Assembly (NCBI GenBank): GCA_002340255.1
Contig: DDLS01000099.1
Coordinates: 10,094-74,093, forward strand
Direction: 5' to 3'
DNA: 64,000 nt
Source: Cyanobacteria bacterium UBA2566
GTDB taxonomy: Bacteria > Cyanobacteriota > Cyanobacteriia > Cyanobacteriales > Desertifilaceae
A program made the translations under genes and the position numbers. This document shows positions 1-6,905 of this stretch, one piece after another (position 1 is the stretch's first letter; each line of letters begins with the position of its first letter). Below the pieces are notes generated by a model, which worked only from the letters and a program-made list of their open reading frames with translations, had not been told where the DNA came from and ran no database searches.

Positions 1-1007
1 TCAAATTTACTGAGCGCGGTTCAGTGAGGCTATTGGTGGATGTGGTGGAGTTGTCCGAAACCAAGGCCAATCTACTGGTTCAAGTAAGGGATACAGGGGT
101 AGGGATCGCCCTAGAAGATAGGACGAAACTGTTTGAAGCTTTCGAGCAGATCGGCAATGTCCAGAAACAAGCGGAAGGAACTGGACTGGGACTAGCCATT
201 TCTCAACGCATTGTCCATCTCATGGGAGGACAAATCAAAGTCAAAAGTGAACTCGGTCAAGGCAGTGAATTTTCCTTCACCCTCGATCTTCCCTTAGTTG
301 ATGATTGGGTACAACCACACCGAAGGATTAAAAGCAACTCTCGCATTATTGGCTATCAAGGAGAACACCGTACCATCCTGATTATCGATGACCATTGGGA
401 GAATCGAGCTGTTCTTTCCAACCTCCTCAACCCCCTCGGATTCACAACCCTTGAGGCAGAAAATGGAGAAGAAGGGTTGAAAATGCTGCGGGAGCAACAA
501 CCAGATTTATTAATTACTGACCTGGCCATGTCTGTGATGGATGGTTTTAAGTTGCTCAAACACATTCGCACTACGGAGGACTTGCAGCACTACAAGATTG
601 TTGTTTCTTCGGCATCTGTTACCCAAGCTGACGAACAAAAGGCCCTGGATGGGGGTGGCGATCGCTTCTTAGCCAAACCCATCAATGTGAAGGATCTCTT
701 TGCTGTACTCTCGGAATGTTTGCATTTAGAATGGCTATACGAAGAGCAAGAAGAATCAAAGTTTTCACCAAAAAGCAGCAGACGAGGGGCAGAAAGAGGA
801 GATATATCTATTCCTCCTCCTGAAGACCTCAATGTATTAATCGATCTCGCTCTCAACGCAGATCTATTCAGCATCTGCGATCGACTGGAAAGGTTGGATA
901 GCTGCTATAAAGAGTTTGCTGCCCCTCTTCTTGAACTTACCAAAGAGTTTAAAATAGAAGAAGTTGAGACTTTATTAAAAGAATACCTAGATCAACAAAA
1001 AGAATGA
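1..1007 (+). CDS. hybrid histidine kinase, 3' part (5' end outside window)
   Basis: The open frame runs from the left edge (frame beginning at base 3), so the N-terminal sensor and most of the HisKA region lie outside the window. Visible first is the end of the N box of the HATPase domain (KFTERGS), then the G1 box DTGVGI and the G2 box EGTGLGLAIS. A receiver domain follows, with the acidic pair IIDD and phospho-acceptor Asp in ITDLAMSVMDG (codon 519-521). A helical tail of about 90 residues ends the protein. Such hybrid kinases autophosphorylate on His and pass the phosphate to the fused receiver. The stop overlaps the start of the next kinase by four bases (ATGA), so the two are probably translationally coupled. 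The downstream kinase is a close paralogue over the whole visible length. One small oddity is that the usual Pro after the phospho-Asp loop (MPVMDG) is Ser here. Confidence 0.9.
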   Translation, partial: KFTERGSVRLLVDVVELSETKANLLVQVRDTGVGIALEDRTKLFEAFEQIGNVQKQAEGTGLGLAISQRIVHLMGGQIKVKSELGQGSEFSFTLDLPLVDDWVQPHRRIKSNSRIIGYQGEHRTILIIDDHWENRAVLSNLLNPLGFTTLEAENGEEGLKMLREQQPDLLITDLAMSVMDGFKLLKHIRTTEDLQHYKIVVSSASVTQADEQKALDGGGDRFLAKPINVKDLFAVLSECLHLEWLYEEQEESKFSPKSSRRGAERGDISIPPPEDLNVLIDLALNADLFSICDRLERLDSCYKEFAAPLLELTKEFKIEEVETLLKEYLDQQKE

Positions 1008-3460
1008 ACATCAGAAAATATGCACCAGAATCTTTATCTACATTGATGTTAAAATTTATGCATAAACAAAACCATGTTGGCACTCTCATGTTTTCTCGAA
1101 TTCGCATTCTTTTAATTATAGTCTTTGGTTTATCTAGTATGTTTTTCATGGGGATTGCCAAAGCAAGACAAACCATAAAGGTCGGGTTCACAGATAACCC
1201 TCCTGGTGTTTTTTTGGATGAGAGTGGAGTACCGAAAGGATTATTTGTCGATTTATTAGAAGAAATTGCCAGACGAGAGAAATGGGACATTGAATATATA
1301 CATGAAGACTGGAAAATCTTACTCAAAAAGCTAGAGAATGAGGAGATTAACTTACTGGCCTCTATTTCTTATTCAGAAAAACGAGACCAGATTTTTGATT
1401 TTGTTAATGAACCTGTAGCCGTTAAGTGGGGGACGGTTTATGTCGCACCGAATAGCGATATAAAAATTTTACCTGATTTAGACCGAAAGCGAGTTGCCGC
1501 AGTTTCAGGAAGTATCCACAATCGTAATTTCAAGGCAATGACTCGTGATTTTGGGATTCAACCTGAAGTAATTGATGTAGCAGAAGCACCAACAGTTTTA
1601 GAATTAGTAGAAAGTGGAGAAGTAGATGCTGGAGTTATTAATAGCACGTTCGGATATCTTGAAGAAGAAAAGTATCGCATTGAAAGAACTGCTATCGTTT
1701 TTCATCCAACTCGCTCGACGTTTGCTACTCCAGAAAATAAATATGCCGATCTTCGTGAAACGATTGATGGTTATCTCAAGCAATGGAAAGAAGATCGACA
1801 ATCTATTTATTATGAGTCTTATAATAATTGGTATGGAGGCAAAGAATTAGTCAAGGAAACTATTCCTAAATGGTTGATTTTTGTAGCCCTGGGAGGAACG
1901 ACAGGTGTTATCGTTATTTTCTGTTGGAATCAAACTCTCACACGGGAGATCGAACAGCGCAAAGTCTTAGAATTTGAATTGCAAGCGGCAAAAGAAAAAG
2001 CAGAAGTTGCCAATCAAGCCAAAAGTGCTTTTATTGCTAACATGAGCCACGAATTGCGAACTCCCCTCAACGGTATTCTTGGCTATGCCCAAATCTTAGA
2101 GCGATCTCGTGTTTTACCCCCGAGAGAAAAAAAGCAGGTGGATGTTATTTATCAATCTGGTTATCATTTGCTAACTTTAATTAATGATATTCTCGATCTG
2201 GCCAAAATCGAAGCTCGAAAACTGGAAATATTGCCGGTTCCCGTCCATTTTCCTGCTTTACTCCAAAACGTTGTGGAAATGTGCAAAATTAAGGCTGAAC
2301 AAAAAGGTCTTGATTTTATCTATCAATCCAGCAGCCGCTTACCAGATGGCGTTGCTATTGATCAAAAGCGTCTGCGTCAAGTCTTAATTAATTTGCTCGG
2401 TAATGCCATTAAGTTTACCGATTCGGGTACTGTCACCCTGCGAATTGATGTATTACAACAATCCGAGACAGATACCAAGCTTTTCTTTCAGGTCATGGAT
2501 ACTGGAGTCGGTATCACCGAAGGGGATCTGGCTAAATTGTTTGAAGAATTTGAACAAGTCGGCGATCGCCAAAAACAATCAGAAGGCACTGGACTCGGAC
2601 TCGCCATCTCTCAGCGTATTGTCAATCTGATGGGGGGAAGCATTGAAGTGAAAAGCCAACTGGGCCAAGGGAGTGAATTCTCTTTTGTTATTGATGTTCC
2701 CAGAGTAGAGGATTGGGCACAAAAACAGAGGGAAATTCACAAGAGCAATAATGCTGGACATCACTGGTGTGATAATGCTGAACATCGCTGGCGCGATCGC
2801 ATTATCGGCTATGCAGGAGAACGTCGGACTATCCTGATTGTCGATGACCGTTGGGAAAATCGAGCTGTGGTCTCCAACCTCCTCGAACCTCTAGGATTTG
2901 AAACCCTTGAGGCAGAAAATGGAGAAGAAGGGTTAAAACTCCTGCGGGAAGAGCAACCCGATTTATTAATTACTGACCTTGTCATGCCTGTAATGGATGG
3001 CTTTGAATTGCTCAAACGCATTCGGGCTGCCGAGGACTTATGGCATTATAAGATCGTTGTCTCCTCTGCATCTGTCACCCCAGCCGACCAACAAAAAGCT
3101 CTTGATGAAGGTGGCGATCGCTTCTTAGCCAAACCTGTCGATGCTCAGGATCTCTTGGCAGTACTCTCGGAATGTCTAAATTTAGAATTGCTTTACAACG
3201 AGCAAGAAAAATCAGAAATATTGTCAAGAAACCAAAAAGGGGTACAAACGGGAGATATACTTATTCCTACCCCCGAAGACCTCAAAATATTAATCGATCT
3301 TGCTCTCAAAGCCGATCTATTCAGTATCTGCGATCGACTTGAAAAGTTGGATAGCTCCTATCAAGAATTTGCTGCCCCTCTTCTTGAGCTTGCTGAAGAG
3401 TTTAAAATAGAAGAAATTGAGACTTTATTGCAACAATATTTATCACAAGATGCAATTTAG
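1004..3460 (+). CDS. hybrid histidine kinase with periplasmic solute-binding sensor domain
   Basis: 818 residues. A signal-anchor helix (about 32-52) is followed by a bacterial solute-binding domain of the SBP_bac_3 type (about 55-275, opening with TIKVGFTDNPP). A transmembrane helix (about 288-310) leads to a coiled linker, HisKA with the phospho-acceptor His near residue 349 (MSHELRTPLNG), a HATPase domain (NLLGNAIKF, DTGVGI, EGTGLGLAIS) and a receiver with Asp near residue 658 (ITDLVMPVMDG). An acidic helical tail ends it. The architecture implies sensing of a small periplasmic ligand, perhaps an amino acid, with signalling through a fused receiver; there is no DNA-binding output. It starts inside the stop of the upstream paralogue (ATGA overlap). 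The first ATG gives a hydrophilic N-tail before the membrane helix; an in-frame ATG about 28 codons later (MFSRIRILL) would give a more usual signal anchor. The ligand cannot be predicted. Confidence 0.92.
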   Translation: MNIRKYAPESLSTLMLKFMHKQNHVGTLMFSRIRILLIIVFGLSSMFFMGIAKARQTIKVGFTDNPPGVFLDESGVPKGLFVDLLEEIARREKWDIEYIHEDWKILLKKLENEEINLLASISYSEKRDQIFDFVNEPVAVKWGTVYVAPNSDIKILPDLDRKRVAAVSGSIHNRNFKAMTRDFGIQPEVIDVAEAPTVLELVESGEVDAGVINSTFGYLEEEKYRIERTAIVFHPTRSTFATPENKYADLRETIDGYLKQWKEDRQSIYYESYNNWYGGKELVKETIPKWLIFVALGGTTGVIVIFCWNQTLTREIEQRKVLEFELQAAKEKAEVANQAKSAFIANMSHELRTPLNGILGYAQILERSRVLPPREKKQVDVIYQSGYHLLTLINDILDLAKIEARKLEILPVPVHFPALLQNVVEMCKIKAEQKGLDFIYQSSSRLPDGVAIDQKRLRQVLINLLGNAIKFTDSGTVTLRIDVLQQSETDTKLFFQVMDTGVGITEGDLAKLFEEFEQVGDRQKQSEGTGLGLAISQRIVNLMGGSIEVKSQLGQGSEFSFVIDVPRVEDWAQKQREIHKSNNAGHHWCDNAEHRWRDRIIGYAGERRTILIVDDRWENRAVVSNLLEPLGFETLEAENGEEGLKLLREEQPDLLITDLVMPVMDGFELLKRIRAAEDLWHYKIVVSSASVTPADQQKALDEGGDRFLAKPVDAQDLLAVLSECLNLELLYNEQEKSEILSRNQKGVQTGDILIPTPEDLKILIDLALKADLFSICDRLEKLDSSYQEFAAPLLELAEEFKIEEIETLLQQYLSQDAI

Positions 3461-3530
3461 AGGTATTGTAACTTTACCCCAGTTTTTGAGATAGCTGCTA
3501 TAGCATAGAAATGGAGAGTTAGGACAGTTT

Positions 3531-3550
3531 CTATTCCCTATTCCCTATTT
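3531..3550. repeat. short heptanucleotide tandem repeat (TTCCCTA)
   Basis: About three units of the TTCCCTA/TAGGGAA heptamer lie in the gap after the second kinase. The same motif recurs at 4102-4146, 14281-14330, 16739-16778, 20879-20924, 23621-23650, 37312-37362 and 38450-38490. It is a classic cyanobacterial short tandemly repeated repetitive element. Confidence 0.8.
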
Positions 3551-3593
3551 TGTTAGAATTTAATTATGACGAAAACAAAAAATATGAGTATTT

Positions 3594-3749
3594 ATGCTTA
3601 AAAGCTATCCTGATAAAGCGATCGCGAAACCCGGTTTTGTATTTTTGCAAGGAATATTATTCTTCTTCATCTTCACTTTTGTTCTACCCGGTTGTCAATC
3701 CCAACCCGAAGAACCTATTGCCCAAGAATTGGCGACAACCAATATTTAG
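3594..3749 (+). CDS. 51-residue lipoprotein-like reading frame, possibly the 5' remnant of a broken gene
   Basis: The frame has an ATG at 3594 and a stop at 3747-3749. It encodes a basic N-tail, a strongly hydrophobic segment (LFFFIFTFV) and a lipobox LPGC directly followed by a Q/S/P/E-rich stretch, exactly as in a lipoprotein signal peptide, and then stops after only 17 residues of mature sequence. It ends 13 bases before the 3' end of gvpJ on the other strand. It may be a genuine short lipoprotein, but a truncated gene whose body was lost next to the gas-vesicle cluster seems at least as likely. No strong ribosome-binding site is visible. I do not recognise the parent family. Confidence 0.45.
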   Translation: MLKSYPDKAIAKPGFVFLQGILFFFIFTFVLPGCQSQPEEPIAQELATTNI

Positions 3750-3762
3750 AACGACTGTGATA

Positions 3763-4101
3763 TCATTCTTGAATCTCAGGTTCAACTTCAGGCGTTCCCT
3801 TCAAGGCTTTGAGTTGGGTTTCAAGTTGTTCAATGCGCTCTAGTAACCGTTCATTGGTTTCTTGCAGTTGTTTGTGCTGACTGCTTAAATAAGGGTCGCT
3901 TTCCCACCAGTTAATACCAATTTCTTTGGCTTTATCGACAGAAGAAATTAAGAGGCGAATGCGAACATTGAGCAATTCCGTTGAACCGACAGAAACAGAA
4001 ATATCACCAGCAATAACAACCCCTTTATCTAGCACTCTTTCGAGGACATCAGCGAGGGTTGAACTTTGGCTTGAGGTTAGGGGACGGGAGTTGGCAGGCA
4101 C
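3763..4101 (-). CDS. gvpJ: gas vesicle protein GvpJ (GvpA-like minor shell protein)
   Basis: With a GTG start at 4101 the protein has 112 residues. The core matches the gas vesicle GvpA/J/M family: ADVLERVLDKGVVIAG, then VSVGSTELLNVRIRLL, then SSVDKAKEIGINWWESDPYL, which is the GvpJ version of the family. The C-terminal 45 residues form a Gln/Glu/Leu-rich helix. GvpJ is thought to help nucleate or cap the gas vesicle together with GvpA. The open frame can be read upstream to an ATG at 4209, but that extension would overlap gvpN and would be translated from TTCCCCA/TTGCCCA repeat DNA (giving PHCPFPIAHSPFPIP), unlike any GvpJ. I therefore prefer the GTG at 4101, although no Shine-Dalgarno precedes it. 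It is the last gene of the visible gvpA-C-N-J cluster. Confidence 0.88.
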   Translation of the reverse strand: MPANSRPLTSSQSSTLADVLERVLDKGVVIAGDISVSVGSTELLNVRIRLLISSVDKAKEIGINWWESDPYLSSQHKQLQETNERLLERIEQLETQLKALKGTPEVEPEIQE

Positions 4102-4146
4102 GGGGATAGGGAATGGGGAATGGGCAATGGGGAATGGGCAATGGGG
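4102..4146. repeat. heptanucleotide repeat tract between gvpN and gvpJ
   Basis: Five to six degenerate units of GGGAATG/GGGCAAT/GGGATAG lie in the gvpN-gvpJ spacer. The tract directly abuts the preferred gvpJ start and supplies the odd N-terminal extension seen if translation began at 4209. Confidence 0.8.
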
Positions 4147-4180
4147 AAAAACCAGTTTTATCTTACGATCGCCCCATGAA

Positions 4181-5278
4181 TTACTGAGCGATATATTTGC
4201 GCTCTTCATTGAGCCGGATTTTGCCTTGTTCCATTAAATGGCGCAAAATGTTGACGGTTTCGACTCGGTTTAATCCAACTGCACTTTCGATATCTGATAA
4301 TTTGGCTCCTTGGCTTTGGTGTAAGAAGGTGTAAACTTTGTGTGCAGGTTGAGGCGCTTCGGGAGCAGCAGACGCAGGAGTAGGAGAAGGGGGCAGAGCG
4401 TTTTGAGGCTCAAAAAGGTTTTTCAACACCAAGTAAGCGGCTGAAAGGTCTAAGTCGGTGCGGGAGAGGAGGATATCTTCACAGATTTCCTGAAAGGGTT
4501 CTTGGTTAATAGCGATCGCAATTTGATGTTCGTGGCAAATCTTAGCAATCATTAATCCCGATCGCAAACCCATTGTTTTCTGAGTTCCCGTTTTCTGCTG
4601 AAATTCCATCACAATATTGACGATGGTTTGGGCTTCTTCCTGGATAATGCCAATTTTTTCCACTAAAATAGCCGTCTGGGTTTCGGCTTCGGGATCGGGC
4701 ATATTCAAGGTTACCAGACGGTCTAAAAGCGCATCTTGGGTGGCATGAACCCCACAGTATTCTTCCGGGTTACTGGTAAAAATGGCGCGAAATTGGGGAT
4801 GAACCCGAATATATTCGGAGCGACTGTTATTCGGAGGCAGAACCAGCAATTTTTCTTCTAAGGTCGATAACAGTACATTATTGACCTCTGGACGGGAGCG
4901 ATTAAACTCATCGTAAACTAGGGTAAATCCTTCTTTAGCAGCTAGCGTCAACCGAGAATCTACCCAATTTTTTCGCAGCTCATCTTCGAGTTTTATGACA
5001 CTGTGGATATAGTTATCAATCACTTTTTTACGGGTATACCCGGATTGGTTGCCAATCAGATCGGAGGTTTTGAGTTCATCATCCCCAAAAATAAGCATAA
5101 TAGGGCGACTCAATAAATCTGCTAAGTGCAAGGCGAGAGTCGTTTTTCCTGTTCCTGCGGGGCCGCGCAAATGGACAGAAAATCCAGACTGAAGATAGCG
5201 CAGAGCGCGGTTCGTCAGTCGCTCAATGGTGGGCGTATTGACAAAGCCCCTAGAACGGGCATTGAGTAAAGTAGGCAT
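4181..5278 (-). CDS. gvpN: gas vesicle ATPase GvpN
   Basis: 365 residues. This is an AAA+ ATPase of the MoxR-like GvpN family. The Walker A motif GPAGTGKTT lies at residues 39-47, Walker B at LVYDEFNRS (about 118-126) and a sensor region at FTSNPEEY. GvpN is needed for gas vesicles to reach full size. After the ATPase core and a Pro/Ala-rich linker (about 290-315) comes a C-terminal module of about 50 residues that looks like a small winged-helix fold (VYTFLHQSQGAKLSDIESA, then GLNRVETVNILRHL). A very similar module ends GvpC just upstream. It starts 11 bases after the gvpC stop and is followed by gvpJ, so it is in the gvp operon. Confidence 0.95.
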   Translation of the reverse strand: MPTLLNARSRGFVNTPTIERLTNRALRYLQSGFSVHLRGPAGTGKTTLALHLADLLSRPIMLIFGDDELKTSDLIGNQSGYTRKKVIDNYIHSVIKLEDELRKNWVDSRLTLAAKEGFTLVYDEFNRSRPEVNNVLLSTLEEKLLVLPPNNSRSEYIRVHPQFRAIFTSNPEEYCGVHATQDALLDRLVTLNMPDPEAETQTAILVEKIGIIQEEAQTIVNIVMEFQQKTGTQKTMGLRSGLMIAKICHEHQIAIAINQEPFQEICEDILLSRTDLDLSAAYLVLKNLFEPQNALPPSPTPASAAPEAPQPAHKVYTFLHQSQGAKLSDIESAVGLNRVETVNILRHLMEQGKIRLNEERKYIAQ

Positions 5279-5289
5279 GGGAAGTTACG

Positions 5290-6312
5290 TTAGAGTACGG
5301 AGTACAGGCGATCGCGCTGAGTCACCATGCCTTTTTTGATCAGCGATCTCAAAGTATCGACTGCTTGTACACGGTTAATCCCTAGGGCTTCTTCGATCGC
5401 TGTTAATCGCGATGCGGGAGTCTTGCGTAAGAAATTATAAACTTGTTCTTCTTCCGTAGAAAGATAGTTTACATTTTTTTTATCCGCTTTTTGCAGTACC
5501 TGTTCTGGGGTTGGGGGAGGAGTGAGCGAAGGAGCGATCGGAATCGGTTGGGGAAGAGAGACGGCTGGCTTAGGCACTGCTCCTTTGGCGATCGAAATCG
5601 ATCGCTTGGATCTAAAAATGGGTTTAGGTTTAACGGCTTGTGCTGGCACTGCCACCGGTGTATCACCCCAAACCGCTTGGTAGAGATTTTGGCGATACGC
5701 TTGTAAGCTCTGGATAAACCGATCGAGTTCCCCTTGCAGGACTTGGTAGCTCTCCTGCTGTTGTTGACGATTCTCCTGTAGAGTTTTTTTCACCTCTGTT
5801 TTGCGGGTCTGAATCTCAGCTATCCGCTCCTGACGCTTTTGCTCGAGGTGTTGGCGATAGCTGTCCATTTGCAGATGAAGATCTTCGATAAACTCAGCGA
5901 GATCTTCCTGAAGGTCTCCGTAGCGCTGTTGACGACTCTGACGAGCTGTCTGCAACAAGTTTCGGGTTTCAGTTTGCAAACGCTCCAGGGTCTCTTGGAG
6001 GGTGGTGGCGATCCGATCGCTCATCAGGGACCGTTCTGTGGTGCAAGTTTCCAAAAAGTCTTCGATCCAGTCCTGCAAATTCTGGGTGTAGGTTTGCAAG
6101 GCAATCTGTTGCTGTTGCCCTTGGAAACGTCGATCAGCTTCAGCCTGGGCCAATGTTGTCCGAAATTGCCGCAGTTGGTTTTGGAGTTGTGCCGTTGCTG
6201 CTTGACGCTGGTCATTTAGGGTCTTAATCTGAGTTTGCACTGCCTCCTTTCGCCAGCGTGCTTCAGTTTGGCGTTGTTCTCTTTGCGATCGCCACTCATC
6301 TTTAAGCGCCAT
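5290..6312 (-). CDS. gvpC: gas vesicle outer-surface protein GvpC
   Basis: 340 residues, following gvpA after a 131-base spacer. The N-terminal 215 residues are Gln/Arg/Leu-rich amphipathic helix with degenerate repeats of about 33 residues (units around DLQEDLAEFIEDLHLQM and LQGELDRFIQSLQAYRQ), the mark of cyanobacterial GvpC, which lies along the ribs and strengthens the vesicle. A Pro/Ala/Lys linker (about 216-280) leads to a C-terminal winged-helix-like module (VYNFLRKTPASRLTAIEEA, GINRVQAVDTLRSLIKKG) that is related to the end of GvpN. The start MALKDEWR is the usual GvpC N-terminus. GvpC copy number and repeat number affect critical collapse pressure in known systems. Confidence 0.93.
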   Translation of the reverse strand: MALKDEWRSQREQRQTEARWRKEAVQTQIKTLNDQRQAATAQLQNQLRQFRTTLAQAEADRRFQGQQQQIALQTYTQNLQDWIEDFLETCTTERSLMSDRIATTLQETLERLQTETRNLLQTARQSRQQRYGDLQEDLAEFIEDLHLQMDSYRQHLEQKRQERIAEIQTRKTEVKKTLQENRQQQQESYQVLQGELDRFIQSLQAYRQNLYQAVWGDTPVAVPAQAVKPKPIFRSKRSISIAKGAVPKPAVSLPQPIPIAPSLTPPPTPEQVLQKADKKNVNYLSTEEEQVYNFLRKTPASRLTAIEEALGINRVQAVDTLRSLIKKGMVTQRDRLYSVL

Positions 6313-6369
6313 AGTCTTTTGATCCCCTCCCCTAGAGAGCTTCGTTATCAGACCGCCATTCTAAAACTC

Positions 6370-6401
6370 AGAGGAAATAGAAACCCGTTTCTATTTCCTC
6401 T
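6370..6401 (-). terminator. gvpA-gvpC intercistronic hairpin, probable attenuating terminator
   Basis: A perfect 15-base inverted repeat (AGAGGAAATAGAAAC with its complement) is separated by only two bases, so the practical loop is about four bases. On the minus strand it is followed by GAGTTTTAG, a weak T-run. It lies 42 bases after the gvpA stop. A hairpin at this place would let most transcripts stop after gvpA and would protect the gvpA mRNA, matching the need for far more GvpA than GvpC. Confidence 0.75.
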
Positions 6402-6443
6402 AAGGGTAGACATACCTCTTGAAAGCCAGTTTAATCCCGAACT

Positions 6444-6662
6444 TTAAACGGCTGGGACAGCAGCTTGAGCCGTTAGACCCACTGCTTCAGCATATTTGAG
6501 GTAAGTTTCAACCGAAGCAATAACCACCCGAGCTTCAATGGCCAGCAGTTCAATTCCCACTAAGGAGACCCGAACCCAAGCATCGATCACAATCCCTTTA
6601 TCAAGGATGCGATCGACTACTTCTCCGAGACTCGATGAAGAGTTTACTTTTTCAACAGCCAT
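6444..6662 (-). CDS. gvpA: gas vesicle structural protein GvpA
   Basis: 72 residues, the main rib-forming shell protein of the gas vesicle. The sequence MAVEKVNSSSSLGEVVDRI, then DKGIVIDAWVRVSLVGIELL and SVETYLKYAEAVGLT is almost the cyanobacterial consensus over the whole length, so it is full length and surely functional. A good ribosome-binding site (AGGGGAAG) precedes the ATG. It is the first gene of gvpA-C-N-J on the minus strand, divergent from the pseudokinase gene at 6906. Only one gvpA copy is seen here. The accessory genes gvpK, F, G, V and W that often follow gvpJ are not in the window. Confidence 0.98.
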   Translation of the reverse strand: MAVEKVNSSSSLGEVVDRILDKGIVIDAWVRVSLVGIELLAIEARVVIASVETYLKYAEAVGLTAQAAVPAV

Positions 6663-6709
6663 AATTAATCTTCCCCTATTTGAATTGGGCGATGGTTCCG
6701 AGAGCCAAG

Positions 6710-6715
6710 CTTATA
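6710..6715 (-). promoter_or_regulatory. possible -10 element of gvpA
   Basis: TATAAG on the minus strand, about 48 bases upstream of the gvpA ATG. No convincing -35 at 17 bases was found, so this is only a candidate within the 243-base divergent gap. Confidence 0.25.
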
Positions 6716-6844
6716 CCGCTTAGGTAAAAGTGTTCTTGATGGATCACCAATGACCTGAATTAGGCTCAATAGTTATTTATTTTATCCGACAATGGAGGAA
6801 TATCTGTGAAAATTCTCCTACACTTTACTTAAATTCATTATTTG

Positions 6845-6863
6845 TATTGCTAGAGTGCCTTTT
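6845..6863. repeat. 19-base dispersed repeat TATTGCTAGAGTGCCTTTT
   Basis: Identical over 19 bases to 55745-55763; the first 14 bases recur at 47524-47537. It sits 43 bases upstream of the pseudokinase start. Confidence 0.7.
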
Positions 6864-6905
6864 CCCTCCTACAAATTGCTATAGTGCGAAGCGCTATATG
6901 TCAGA

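Noticed and set aside
3550..3843. 97-codon frame on the plus strand
   Set aside because: Starts at a weak TTG, runs out of frame through the lipoprotein-like gene and into gvpJ antisense; composition is not protein-like.
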